Origin: Blasia pusilla | Taxonomy: Eukaryota > Marchantiophyta > Marchantiopsida > Blasiales | Length of the DNA: 64,000 bases | NCBI GenBank assembly: GCA_050084515.1 | Contig: CM114274.1 | Coordinates: 11,284,001 to 11,348,000 of the forward strand | Direction of reading: 5' to 3' | Shown here: positions 24,545-37,427 of the stretch, piece after piece | Layout of the letters: every line of letters begins with the position of its first letter | How positions within the stretch are numbered: the first letter of the stretch is position 1 | Translations under genes and position numbers: made by a program | Notes under the pieces: generated by a model | What the model was told of the DNA's origin: nothing | Databases searched by the model: none | The model's input: only the letters and a program-made list of their open reading frames with translations

Positions 24545-24568
24545 GGGACCTACAGAAAATGTAGGTCC
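24545..24568. repeat. Perfect 9-bp-arm hairpin
   Basis: GGACCTACA and TGTAGGTCC flank a GAAAA loop. A second small hairpin, ACTCACAC/GTGTGAGT with a CGAA loop, lies at 24598-24617. Confidence 0.8.
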
Positions 24569-24690
24569 TATTACACGCATGAGACAAGTGCCCAATACTC
24601 ACACCGAAGTGTGAGTTTTCTATACCTGTCCCATTGATGATTCAATACTATTCCTGGGTTTGGAACTCCCGAATTCAAAACCAGAAATAA

Positions 24691-25067
24691 CTAGTAATTC
24701 CACTGATTATAAATGACTCAAAATCTGTCTGTGGATCCTGATTTTTAAACCTGTTTGTACTGGTAATTCCACTAAGGCCATAGTACTCAAAACCTGTCCC
24801 TAGATCCCGATTCTGGCACACATGAATTACCTAGTAATGTCATTACATCCATAGTACTCAAAACCTATCCCTAGATCCCGATTGGTAAACCTAAATGACC
24901 TAGTAATTCCGTTACAACCGTAGTACTCAAAACCTGCCCCAAGATCCCGATTGGTAAACCTAAGTTACCTAGTAATTCCATTACAGCCATAGTACTCAAA
25001 ACCTGTCCCTGGATCCTGATTGGTAAACCTGAATTAGCTAGTAATTCCACTGAATATAAATTAGTGC
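24691..25067. repeat. 70-bp minisatellite, about 5.3 copies
   Basis: Units of 69-71 bp start with 'ctagtaattccattaca' (or variants) at about 24691, 24760, 24830, 24899, 24968 and 25038, and continue with 'catagtactcaaaacctg' and 'gatcccgattggtaaacct'. Copies three to five are the most similar. The array lies between the MULE-like gene and the unidentified gene. Confidence 0.88.
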
Positions 25068-25252
25068 ATATGCGAATCCGCAAGTGCACAAGATTTGTAA
25101 CCGAGTGACCAGCCAGTAGCCATCCCCTTCCTCAACCTTCTTTGCTGCAAACATGTTGAACGCTACCCAAAATAACTCCCAAGAGCTCCTGTAGGTGCGT
25201 AGATGAAAAAGTGCACCGTTGCCATTCCACCACAACATACTTAAAAAAAATG

Positions 25253-25281
25253 TAGGGACACGACTATAGTTCGTGTCCCTG
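25253..25281. repeat. Perfect 11-bp-arm hairpin
   Basis: AGGGACACGA(A) and TTCGTGTCCCT pair around 'ctatag'. Nearby phrases 'ccatgtagtagtcc' and 'gtagggaca' recur at 25330-25480, so the block is built of short duplicated inverted units like those at 24545. Confidence 0.75.
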
Positions 25282-25511
25282 GACTTGAGAAAATTACCCA
25301 CTACTAACACCGAGTAGTGAGTAATCAAAACCATGTAGTAGTCCTAAACGTCCCTGGATTGAGACTCCCGAATACTCACATCTCAGTTATGTAGGGACAA
25401 ACCTCCCAACTGCTAAGGCCAATTCCACCGAGGCATGAGTATTCAAAACCATGTAGTAGTCCGCAACGTTTAGGGACCTTCTTTGCAAAAACATAAGGGT
25501 CACGTTCCCTG

Positions 25512-28214
25512 TTACACCCTCACTCTCTCCAAGCCAAGTGTAGATGATAGATCATGCAAGTCTTGTCTCGGGCCCTTCTCACAGCTTGCCATATCCGAGG
25601 ATGCCTTTTTCAATGCGGCTGCTTTGTGACGTGGTGGAACCCTACGCCTTTTCCAATGCCCAATTGCTGAGGATTTCTCGGAATTTGATTTAACCCGATT
25701 CACTTTCGAAGATGGGGTCTTTTTCTTTCGAATGACACGATCCCGTTTACATGGCAGCAAATTTCCCGAGGATGACTCATTTGGAGAATTGTCTTCAATA
25801 TCGTGGTAGCGTGCCATAGGCAAACTACCAAGTTCACTACAGCTTTGCAAACTGCCGTGAGATGGTGGCTTATGCACCTCTGAGTCAGAGTCAGTATAAA
25901 TGGGAACAAGAGCGTTCAATGCATGTAAATGAGAGTCGCCTTCATCCATGACAACTCACCCAATATGGCATGTGTGTTGTGTGGCCTTTGCAAACAGGCC
26001 ATGCATTTTAGTGTTCGGAACAGAGGGCAATTGTGCCAAGTTTTCACCCTTGTCTGCATCTGATTTGGCGAGAGAGTCAATAACACTATCTGCAATGCCC
26101 ACAAATGCATCATCCGCAACGTCCTCTGCTCCTACATCTTCTGCTGAGGGGCTCCCATTTTCCATACAGTGTCCGCAGGCTGCATCGGATGAGGGATTTG
26201 CTAGGGTGGGTGGGCAGGTGGGTTCAAGCAGGTGAGGGAGCATTCCTGGTGACTGAAATGTAGGGACGACAACATTTGGTGGCAGGTTCTCCTGCGAATC
26301 AGCCACGAAGGTGGTGAAATCACTGTCTCCATCATCCCATGCTTCATGGGAGGATGGGGCCTCTGAATTCAGGCCTCCTGCATTGAGGCTGGCTCTCAAC
26401 CCAGACACTCCTTCATCCTCTGGGTTCATGTCTTGTGTAATATCAACATTATCTTCTAATTTACCGAGGAATCCAGAAGCCTCCTTTTTGCCATCAGGGG
26501 ACTCAAGAGTGTTGCCACTGAGAATTGGCACGTCCACACATGCGCGTTTCTTTCTTGGCATGCCATTTCTATTGTTCCTCGCCGATGACTTACCCCGAGA
26601 GAGTCTTGAGACAGAAGGTGTATGCTCATCATCCGGGCCAGCAGGATCCATATTTTTCTTTTGAGCCTAGATTCATGTCTTTGCTGCCTTGGGGACTTGA
26701 AGCTCTCTTTAGCTAGTCTAGATTCCGCATTATTGGCTCCACTTAGGCTAACCTCAGATGCACCCTTGCCAGCCGGGGTCTTCTCAACCATTTCTTCATG
26801 GACGACTTTTGAGGGGCAAGGCGTGGATTTTTTCAGTGTGTTTCTCCGAGGCTTAACTCTGTCCATCCAGAATTTTTTAGTTTTCTTATTCGCTACTAGG
26901 AGGTGGTAAACCTCATCCCATTCCGTCATCCGGAGATCAACGTGATGAGCAACCCAAGCTGATTTGTCCATGTATAGTGCTAGATACATTTTTCTTATGC
27001 ATTGCGGAGATGTAGTCTAGCGACAACTCTACCATTTCCCTACGAAGGGGGTATGTAGATTGGAACAACAAAGAACCAGTACCTGATGTCTCCCAATCAC
27101 CATCATCACTAATTGTTACAGTCCATGGAGTTAGCAGCTTGCTGATAGCATCTTCATACTTCTCTTCCACTTGCGTGTGTAGGATGCTGCACACTAGTCC
27201 TGTGTCGTTTACACCAGCCTTAAGGCGTTTGGTAAGCTCGCAGAGAAGCAGGGGGTCTAAAGGATCATTCCAAGTTGGCATTCCCATGAATTCTTGCATG
27301 TTGGATTCCATGGCTTGTATCAAAGCTGGAGGATGGCCTACCTCCCCATTAGGAGGCAACTCGTGCTCGTCATACTTTTGGGTAAATTGAATTCGTTGTC
27401 TTCTCATGAATTCAGCCCGATTTTTTGCAATCCTCCGCACAAGATCCTCAACCCTGTGTTCTACCGCACGCGCTTTCTGCTTTGGATTAAGTACAACTTT
27501 AGGACCTCCGTCAGGATCCGATGGCTTCCTCCCAACCTTCTGCTTTGGAACGATCAACTCATCAGGAAGCTTGTGCGCGGCTTTGAGATGTGCATTGAAC
27601 CTTTCCTTTGAAGAGAGAGGTGCAGCATAGCGATTACATCGCAGGCATTCCCATTTTCTTGTGACAGCATTGCAAGCATACACCACATTCAACCCATGCC
27701 AATCTGAACCTATTCCAGAGGTGCAATAGGCACTATGTGAATTGGCCTTCTTGGGATCGCTCTGTGCGGTCTGTGTGGGATCCACTAGTGGAGGTGCTTC
27801 AGCCACAGCGGGCGCTAGTGTCCGTGGAGAATCCCCGCTTCCTCTCTACGATCCAACTACGTTCGGAGCTGGATCATTGTTAAGTGCCACTTGACGTTGG
27901 GCTGCTTGTCTAGTGACAACAGTGGCCTTATTGGATTCCCCCTCCTCCCTACATTTCTTACTTCCGCGGCTCCTGAATTGTTGTGTACTACCACGATTCT
28001 TGCGCATCTGAGCCCTCCTCCTTCCAAGAACCTCCCATTGTCTATCATGTATCCAATCCAAATCGCCACTGGACGAATAGTTCCATAGTGCATCACTCCC
28101 ACGCCCCTCAGAACCTGGACTATTTTCTCTCAACATTGTACTTCCTCGGCCTTTGCTGCCTTGGCATCTCTCTCCCTCTCCAACCCCTGGTATCGGCCCT
28201 CTCACTACTCCCAT
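25512..28214 (-). pseudogene. Unidentified gene with one C2H2-like finger, frame-broken
   Basis: Function not recognised. Minus-strand segments in order: 28214-27849 (ATG start, basic, Q/R/S-rich), a TAG, then 27845-26937 in the same frame with a finger WECLRCNRYAAP...HLKAAH (C-x2-C then H-x4-H, about 27650-27570), a basic linker GRKPSDPDGGPK, and an acidic-aromatic part PWTVTISDDGDWETSGTGS. The trace then shifts frame near 27000 to MYLALYMDKSAWVAHHVDL (26989 on), shifts again in an A-rich run near 26655 to MDPAGPDDEHTPS (26651-25956), and after a TGA continues in frame from 25949 to 25512 (MDEGDSHLHALNAL, basic C-terminus with KRRRVPPRHKAAALKK). The two shifts and two stops could be mutation, missed short introns (GTGAGT follows 25958) or assembly errors. 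Basic stretches and the finger suggest a nuclear, DNA-binding product. It shares strand with the MULE-like gene about 1.4 kb downstream and may belong to the same mobile unit. Confidence 0.5.
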
Positions 28215-29300
28215 TCAGCCACTCTACAAAATTCACCGATCTCTTCCCTCCCTATTTCCTCCGATCTCTTCCGTCCCTATTTCCTCCGCAATTGCGTGGT
28301 CGAACACAAGCCCAAGGAGCCAAAACAATATCAAGCGCACTTCTACGAGCCCCAAACCGAAGATGCTAAATCGGGGATTGGAAACGAATCGATGTTGTAG
28401 ATGTGTGGTAGTTCCTCGGAAATTGTTACAGTCCAACGTACATGTGAGTCTTCTCCTTGAGCTTAGAGGCTCAAGGCGCGGGCACTCTAGAGTGATCGAC
28501 CAGATGGCAGATGAACAAAGAGAATTCTCGTGTTGCATTCTGGTGGTCTAAATAGGAGGCAGCCCATACAACATCCTAAACTGCGAGGCACATTGACTGT
28601 AAACCCTTCTTGCATTCGGAGTACATTACGTACATGTATGTTCGTATTTCCACCTGCTATAGCCGTTGCCATCATGAAAACAAGAATCTAAGAAGCCTTG
28701 AGCCACCTCATTCCGAGGCCCCTCCTCCCATTGGCGTAAAATCTCATGGCGCGTGTAATTGTAAGGCCGTATGCTCTAGTCGTGGTAATGCTGCATACAG
28801 CCATGCTGCCGTATGCTACAATGCCAAGGATGTGAGCCGCCGACGATGCCAACGTTGGATGGCGATGTCAAGGCGTGAACATGGCCTTGGCCTAAATAAG
28901 GGCAAGCAATCTTTCGTTCTTTCAGCTTATTTTCTTGCATTATTCTTGACATATTGCCTCAGGCAGTCTAGCGCGCCATCCAGCGGAGTCACGCATTAGT
29001 ACAACATTACGGATTCTTTGGTCGTCAGCAACAAGCATGTCTAGTTTGCCACTCATGAGACTAGGGGAAATAGTGGCACACCGCGGTGGAAGTACACTTC
29101 TAACGACAACATCACTAACGTTTGATGCAATGGGTGCGGTTTACATGTCATGCAGCTCCATAATAGCCGGGGGCTAATAGTGCAACAGCCGATGGAATGA
29201 ATCGTTCTGTGGTAAAATGCGGGAGGGAGAGGCCTCCATATTCGTTCGCTTACAAGCTGAAGGTGTTTGCAGAATCAGAGAGGTCGAAGATTCAATGCAC
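28215..29300. other. Flank of the unidentified gene
   Basis: Probably the promoter side of the minus-strand gene. Several open frames overlap here on both strands, but none has a known motif or favoured codon pattern. Confidence 0.35.
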
Positions 29301-32300
29301 AATGTTCCAATGTGCTACAGATTTGTTGAAGATGGAGGCGTTCGTATTCCAGGGTTTGACGTTGGAGGAGCAGAGCATGGCGTTAGCACCTCATCAAGGC
29401 ATGCACAGTATCATTTCTCTGTCAAAGAGAGTGATAATGGATAGTATTGACATATTGACCTCTTACATCATCGATGGCCTATTAGACAATTCCCATACTC
29501 CTCTAAGATTGTGCGGCACTAGAGATTATGCTATGCCCACCCACAATGGCACTCCCATCCTCTATCACAGTCCAACGTTTTCGGATACTCGGATACAACG
29601 TTTGATGGCCGATGCAGGGTTAAGTAGGAGAAAATGCAAACACGGCTTATAGGGGAATGCTCATAGTGAATCGGCTATGGCGGCCGATACCAGAACCGAG
29701 GAGAAGGCTATAGGCATTGTATCAAAGGCCTCTGTGATGCAGTACTTATGCATCACTGGATTGGTGCTGTTAAATTGTCTACTACTGAAATACCTTCTCA
29801 AATGATGCAAATTACTAGTCGGAGGCAATTGATGCCACTAGTCAGAGGGGCTACAATGAGGTGGTAGATGAGGCCGTACAGCAGGCAAGTTTGTCCCGAA
29901 ATTATTTTGTATGGTGCCATCACAACACTTAATGAAATCCATGTTTTTTCTAATTTGTGTTTTTGCCAAGCACTACTGATTTCACCATTTTCACTACTTC
30001 AGCAATGTAAGGCAAGACCTCCAGCAACAGGCAAAACTGAATTGGGGGTATGCATTACCGAGATGTGGCCAATTTGGGGTACGTAATGGTGGTAGGAGTG
30101 CTTCCAGAGATCTGCAAACTCTTGGTATATTTATTCCAATGTGCTACAGATTTGTAAAGAATTAAAAAATGGCCACTTGAAGCTCAGGCTAAGGTTGGAC
30201 ACCTCCCCTTCCACCTTAGGCCTTGTGAACACAAACCCATAATGGGACACATTTAGGTCAATTTTCCTCATTCTGATTTTTGTACAGAATAGTTGCACAA
30301 AAGCCTTATTGCTTATCATCCTTTGTCCAGTAGAGAGCATTTGGAGCATGAAAATGTTCAAACCTCTGAAAGAAGATATTGACGGCTCCCTGCTTTTTCC
30401 AATGAATGGTACAAGGAAAGTTTTCCAGGGCTAAGGTAAGTGTCTCAGCAGGGTATACACACAGTGTTCCTGTTCCTTGATTAAGGGGTTTTTTCATTCC
30501 CAGAGGGAATTTTTTTATTCATTTCAATGTGCTACAGATTTGTAAAGAATTAAAAAACGGCTACTGTACAAGAAACCAACAGTGTAATAGGTGCACAAAA
30601 ACCCAACACCCATCAAGTACATTCCAAGTGCAATTCACCCTCTATCCAATAGAGAGCATTGGGTGCTATAGGGGAAATTCTCCATGCTATAGGGGAATTC
30701 GGAGGTTGTCTGTCCAATACAGAGCATTAGGGGCATTGCATTTTTGCACACAGAAACCAACAATGAAGGTAGGAAATGTTCAATGAGTGCTGTAGGGGGA
30801 ATTCTCCAAGACAGAGGATAAGTGGTAGGAAAGCTTGTAACCCCTTAGTACCAATAAACGTGATACAGAGAAATAAGTCCAGGACACCTTGAACCCCTGA
30901 TTCCATCCAATTTGAATTAGTACCACAGCATTGATCGCTAGAGGGAATGTTCTCCAGGATAGGGGGTAAGTGACTGGGCACAGTATAGCTTCAATGTTGC
31001 AGGTCATATAGGGAACTTGCATTGCCAATCCACAAGGTTCATTCATTTAAAGACCAAAGTTAATTCATTTTTTAAAGTCTAGGATCTTTTGAACTCCTAC
31101 AGTCCAAATCTCCTAAACTTTTAAAGGCTGATGTTGGAACTACAGGAATTCACAGGTTGTCTGGACTAAACAGATTATGCCATTCCCAAAACCCTTGCTA
31201 TTCCCACACCCCTTGTCATTCATTGCAGCCAAGAAAAAGTTGGGAATGTTGTAAAGTTGACGACATTCATCATAGCCATGATGATAAGGCGTTGGATAGA
31301 ACCAAGTGGCAATGAATCCAATGATGGAAGGTACATATCAATGAATTAACAGAAATGGATGGAGCTTGGATTGTTGCAACAATGGAAGCAAGGCTCTCTG
31401 TCAATACTTCCTACAACCATACTTGAAATGGTTGTTGGAATGGACAGCATTCAAACCAGTGCAAGCTTACCCACAGAATCCCTAAACCATAATCGACCTG
31501 CCCCTACATGGATTCCTTTCCCAGTGAGTGCACCAAGAGAACTTCTCCCGGTTTGGAGGGAAGTAAGTCAATTTTAGCATCCTGTGGAAAGCCGACTTCA
31601 TTTATTGAAACCCTTTGGAATTCTCAATTTGCTTAAAAAGTTGACAGCATTGTTGCCACAACAATCCTGTCAACATAACCCAGAATACATAACCCATCCT
31701 CCCCTCATCTCAAATATAACCTACCCTCAAATAGTAGGGTGTAACTTTGTCATATGAAATATCTGTTGGGCATGGCAATGAATTTTCCAAAATAGATGGA
31801 GGGCCCTCTGATTAATTTCCAACAGCCAAATTTGAAATTATTGTTGGAATGTACAGCATTGAAGTTTTTTTTCTCCGAGTGCACGAGGGCCCATTCTCCT
31901 GGCTTTGAAGGGAAATAATTGCATTCTAGCATGCCATGGAAAGCACGCTTGATTTATTGAACTACTATAATTCTGCCACTGTCTACGTAACCCCTGCCTC
32001 ACCTAATGTCGGAGAAACAATCCCTAAAAAGAAAATGTGTCATCCCAAGTCTGTTCCAACCTTGTCTTATGAAATGTCTGTTCGAACTTCAGCCGGGAGT
32101 ATTCTGCATTTGTAATTCACGTAACCCTTCTAAACTACTGCGGGCCGAAAGCCTAGACTGAATTTCTACTGCAAAGAGTGGTACCCTTACTGGCCCCAAA
32201 TGTTCACCATTACAAGCAAGGATTGTACAAAATTCACCCAAGGGAATAGAAACAGAAGAGAAAAGACGAAGCAATACACCAGGGAAAGGTAAAGCTTGTG

Positions 32301-33100
32301 ATTTGTGGCCTACCCGAGCATGCACTCCACTGGCGCCTGATGCCTTACCGTCCCTCTCATTTGCCACTTCCTTCGAGTCCATTTCCAGGTTCATGATTAG
32401 AAGGCGAATTCGCGGATGCATTTGCACATGCTTTCGATGAAAACGCAGGATTCAGAGGTCAGATCACAATTCTTGCAACTCTTGCAGCGAAAAGTCCACT
32501 AATTGTAAGCGAGCAACAAATTTGCAGCCCCGCACTGAATAGAAAGCTTTCCAAACCGAACCCACTCGCATAATCATTCTCAACGAAGCTCAAGCGCAGG
32601 TGAATCACAACAATTCTCGTCACTACCCCGCGACCTCATTCTCCTCCCCTCGTCAAAATTATAATTACATGCATACAGTTTTGATACCCCACGACCTAGT
32701 GTTCATTCTGCTCGTCCAAATCACAGTTTGCTTCCCAAAATCCCCCTGTATTTGCCACATGCGTTCGAGGAAAACACAAGATTTAGATGTGGGGTGAAAC
32801 TGTCACCATTTTTGCAGCGTGAAGTCCACTAATTCTAAACTACGAGCAAGAAATTCGAAGCACCGCACTAATAGGAAACCCTAAACCCAAGCCACTCACA
32901 GAATCATTCTCAATGAAGCTTGAGCGCAGATGAATCGCAACAATTCTTGTCCCGACCCCGTGACCTGATTCTCCTCCCCTCGTCGAAATTGCATGCTTTG
33001 AATTTGATACCCCACAACCTAACTCTTCTTCTAGTCATCGAAATCACGGTTCGATTCCCATAATCCCCGTTTTGGCGCCTAATTCGGATCCTCTGTCACG
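29301..33100. repeat. Mosaic of degenerate tandem duplications (330-410 bp units)
   Basis: Three families are visible. (1) 'caatgtgctacagatttgt' occurs at about 29309, 30138 and 30525; the last two share 'aaagaattaaaaaa.ggc' and are 388 bp apart. (2) A unit with 'tgttggaatg.acagcatt', 'gagtgcac', 'ggaaagc' and 'atttattgaa' occurs at about 31310-31620 and 31740-31970, and its start recurs near 32058. (3) A unit of about 331 bp repeats at 32412-32755 and 32744-33090, sharing 'gaagtccactaatt', 'agaatcattctcaa.gaagct' and 'gattctcctcccctcgtc'. The word 'gctatagggggaattctcc' and variants recur four times at 30660-30960. No coding is recognised. Confidence 0.75.
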
Positions 33101-36100
33101 TAGATCCATGCCCGCTGCTTCTTGCCTGAATTTGCACACATCCCCGTTCCGTGGATTTCACCATTGCTTCAATATAGTGCAGAAAAAACGTAGTGTGCAA
33201 GGAACACGTAGTAAAATACCACCCCACTCACCTCGCCTCGCCTTGCCTTCCCTCACCTCGATGTCACTCGACCCTAATCCACATGCGAGTCAAATCGACG
33301 GCACTTTGCAATGAAACGATTGCTCAACCTGCACAAATCGTTTTTCATAACCCCACCGAGTAAAATGCCAAACCGATCGCCGCGCGCTTCCCTCGGCTGA
33401 TGAGTTTGGATCCCTAATCCCACCACCATTGCATCGATTCGATAGCAATGTGCAAAGAAACGCTACACCCAAAAAACAGGTCGCTGCGAAAAGGGCGTGT
33501 CAACGACAGGCCATGACTCATGCGCACATGACCATGCACATGTGCCATGCATGCTTCCACATAACATGCACATGCCCAAGTGACCATCCTCATATGCATG
33601 CTCATGAATGTCCATGCTCATGTATTACCATGGCATGGTATGCATGCATCGGCATCCATCCACCTCATCAATTATGCACACCATGCCGATAACGCCGGTT
33701 CTGACACAATCTCCGTGCCGCTGAAATATATCCGTGGACATTTCGGCAGCCTATCTACTATCGCGGGTTCCTTACATTTTAGACCGGGTGTATTAGGCTC
33801 GTACTAATAGGTGTTCACCATTAAATGCCGGGGATGTGCTTTATATCCCTTGGCCTCCGATAGTCCCTTAGTCTCTTCCTTCACTTCGTAGTTGTCACTT
33901 GCCAACATTTCAATGAATTAAATGTGCGCAAATTTTGCATAAATCAAATATATGATAAATAAATCAATAAATTAATAAGAAAAACCTTAATCAATAATCA
34001 AGTTCAAATTAATTTGTCATTTAATAAAAAATGTAATTTTTTCATAATCTACCCTCTCATGTACCTTCTACTGCTAAAGGGAACTAAAACTGTCACCGCA
34101 TCGCACTGAAACATACTAGTTCCCTATCTTCCCTATATCCTACATAGTATTCTACCCAGACCTCGAATGCGAAAAGCCCCAGGTTAGCGGAAGAGACGGG
34201 CATTTGAACGCATCAGTCGGATGCCCGCATAGCTACTTCGCATTCGTCGCATCGACGTGATGTAGATGCTGATGCTGCAATTTCTATTTCATGGCGACAA
34301 TAGGATCGATTCTTTCTGGAGAGTACACGTTTACTCATAAGCCTAAACCTAACCTGTGTGGATACTAGGCTAGAAGAGGAGGAAAGAAATTACTGCGAGA
34401 AGAGATTGAGAGTGGTGAATTGATAATGAAATGAAGGTGGATAGGTAGATGAAGAGGAATCTGAGAGCTGATCTTGATTTATTTTGCTCGTTCTATTCAC
34501 GAGGGTGCTTTTTGAAAGTTATGAAGTATTGTTGATGAGGTCAATAGGACATTCTTATGCAAAGTGCTGGGTATAAAAAATAGCGTTCAAGCCTTTGTCA
34601 ATATTATTGAGACGCATGGCACCAGTGAAGCCATTGGAGGGCATGGCCTCGCTGAGTTTAGACTCTACTTAGACAGTGTTTGATCAATTCTTCTTTGGGT
34701 GGCGTTTAGAGTCTTCTCACTTCGATTACATCTGTGATGTCGCTGTCTTGTAACAAATGTCCTCTTTAACAATCGGAATTGACGATGATATCAACAACAA
34801 CTTTCCCCTTAAACGGAGCTCACATTCATGAATATTGGATGTCCGATTCCGTGAATGAGTTCACTCAGTCTGGAGTATGCAACATTTCTACTTTCACGTT
34901 TGCTCTGTCCTTACTGCATGCTCCAACTCTTCAATTGTATGCATATGTCAACTAAAACTCTTGTTGCAATTACATTGGCACTTTCACACAGTACTCGGTG
35001 CATGTAGATTGGTTGAGAATCAGAAGAACTGTCACAATGATGTCCGTGTGGATAGTATCATTTCATTTAACACTAGACTGTGTCACATAATCTTCAGTTC
35101 TGTATCTTAAGGATTAAGGCGTCCCTGCATAACGTTTGGAATCTATTGGAGATATTTAGCTTGATAGTGCTTGCACTTATGCAAACGACTCAAGAAACCG
35201 TGGACATGGCAGGAGAACATCTTCCTTCGAGCAAGATGTTATGTTTTCTCTTATTTTAATAACGCCTGGAGCAGGAGCTGGATCTAGTTTATTGATTGTA
35301 GTAGTGTAGGAGAATAGATCAAAGTCGACACGAGCACAGCGATGTTCCATTCAATCTGAACTGTAGGTTGCCATTTACAGGGTTTGACTTGCCCTACTTT
35401 CAATTCGTCCGGCCTTGCACATTCCTCAGATCATTGCTTGCGAGAAATCATGTAATTTCGGTTGAAATCATGATTATGTGCTCGATTCTGCTTCCTCATC
35501 ATGATCAATTATGCTTTCTTATATAAAGTTTGCCATGACATTGGATTGTCAGCCTCAAGTTGAATCTACACAGGTCTGAACTCGTCCGAAGACTCCGAAC
35601 TCGAGGCTCCGCACGCAGTTTGCAAGTTGGGAACTTTTCTTTCTTGGAATACCATCCGAATTTTAGTAATGCTTTAATATTCCCAGTAACGGTACTCACG
35701 TTAATTATGTTCTTCAGACTTTCACTCGCTTGTTGGCAGTCAGGGAGTTACAAAGAGAAACTTTGTTTCATTACTAAGCAGGTGCTGTAAAACAGCCATA
35801 CGTGGCAGAGAGGGAATATCTCTCCTTGTATGTCATAATGTTGAGAATAGAATAAATGCCTCGAAGGGGTGCGAGGGTCAGTGGTGTGTGACAAAGCTTC
35901 AGAATGGTGTGCTACAGCAAAGTGCACACTATCTTAGTGAAAGGGTGACACTAATTTCTCCAACTTTCTTTCTCCCAGATCTCCGAAACAAAACATTCCC
36001 AACAGATCGTTCAAGAAATCCGGAATGGTAAAGATTTGTGCAAGAAGATAACTGAGTTTCAATGGCAATGAAGAAAAGACTGTTTTCCCCCACATTTAAG

Positions 36101-37427
36101 CACTTTTGAACGATTCCTGGAGAATGCCGTTCAAAATCTGGAAGTGTACACGAACAGTTTTATTTTTGGTCTCGAATCTCTAGTTTTTTGCCCTCAAGAT
36201 ACTTTCGCACTATCCTCCAATAGGCGACAATGGATAGAGGCTGTCTACTGAACTTGCAAGCTTTCTGACCCTTCTAACCGTTACGAAGCGTAAACTATTG
36301 ATTGAGTAAGTTGCACTCGCAACTTCTTGATTTGCGATCGTAATGAGAGCTGAACTCTGTAACGTGTACTCTGTAACGTTGACACACGCTACAACAGCAA
36401 TCTAATTCGAATTGGTCAGTGGCTGGAGCAATACATGCGAAGTAATCCCTCTACAACTCGATTCACCAAATGGCCAAATAGATCGACCTTTGTCATCAAG
36501 GTACTTTCCACGAACAACCTCGATCTATTTGGCATCTTCATGCATTTCCATCCTTCAGCCCATATTTTTGAAAATGAGACAACGGAGTATTGCAGATGAA
36601 TAAATATGTCTAATGTATTGCCATATGTTGATAAGAAGCTTAAAAAATGTGATGCTGTAAGCGCCAATTGGTTGTCGAGATTAGTTTTCAACCGAAGCTG
36701 GCCAGAACTCCCCTCATTTACCACATCGCCATCTAAGATTAAACCAACGTGCAAGTGTGTGGAAGCACGAGATATCGATCGCGACTGGTGCACATGGTGA
36801 TGATCAATCCCGATCAGATAATCTGAGATCGTCTAAAACCTATTCATGTCTTTTCGTGAAACTGTAAAGGACCTTGTCAAGTGCTTCCAGTCCGCAAAAT
36901 TCCGTCAGTCAATCGTTATGGGCAGGCTGATAGTAATTAGATATCACAGTTGGGATCTCCAAGTCCTAGTGTACAGAGTAGGGACTGCTCTAGCTGTTCA
37001 AGATCGCGTGTAGGCAGACAATGTGCTCAATGTTGCCTGATATTTACATGTATGATTTCATACTATAAACTGCCTACGAACAAGGACGATGAAATAACAG
37101 CTAGCTATGAATCAGATCCAGAATTCACAGCTCTAACGATCCGAATGTACGGTAGTGGCAGAGGTGGTGGTGATCTAAATGAAGGATGGCTCTGCCCGCA
37201 CCGAGAAGTAATTCTGGGGAGGAGTGGAGATCAGGGAACGGATGAGAGTGTACTAGTCGGGTCTACATGATCTACTCCACCGCACCTGACGCGCGGAGCT
37301 TGAGCACAGCCGTCAGGAACATGTAAGGAGTACGAACGTTGCGATTTCGATTGGAATCCTCGTGTCGAAGGAGTCGGACAGTGATGATGCGTCTAAGATT
37401 TGCGAAGGTGGCGAGAATCCATGGAGT
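33101..37427. other. Intergenic DNA downstream of the LRR receptor kinase
   Basis: No supportable gene. It includes a CATG-rich block (33510-33665), an AT-rich stretch (33900-34080), a nested inverted repeat (34164-34246) and otherwise unremarkable sequence. The right end should contain the 3' untranslated region of the minus-strand receptor kinase. Confidence 0.45.
34164..34246. repeat. Nested inverted repeat (83 bp)
   Basis: CGAATGCGAA (34164-34173) pairs with TTCGCATTCG (34237-34246); inside it GGGCAT (34198-34203) pairs with ATGCCC (34221-34226). This could fold into a two-stem structure. No other evidence for an RNA gene. Confidence 0.6.

Noticed and set aside
24691-25067. Tandem repeat considered as a CRISPR array
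   Set aside because: Units are contiguous without unique spacers and the DNA is plainly eukaryotic; it is a minisatellite.
29197-29652. Plus-strand frame of 151 codons
   Set aside because: It has no recognisable domain and contains one copy of a non-coding repeated word (29305-29326), so it is probably fortuitous.
32870-32890. CCCTAAACCC telomere-like word
   Set aside because: Only about one and a half telomere units, not an array; similar words are common in plant promoters.
33040-33075. GGTTCGATTCC at 33055, a match to the B box of tRNA genes
   Set aside because: No acceptor stem, D arm or anticodon arm fits upstream. The stretch is part of a tandem duplication whose other copy lacks the box.
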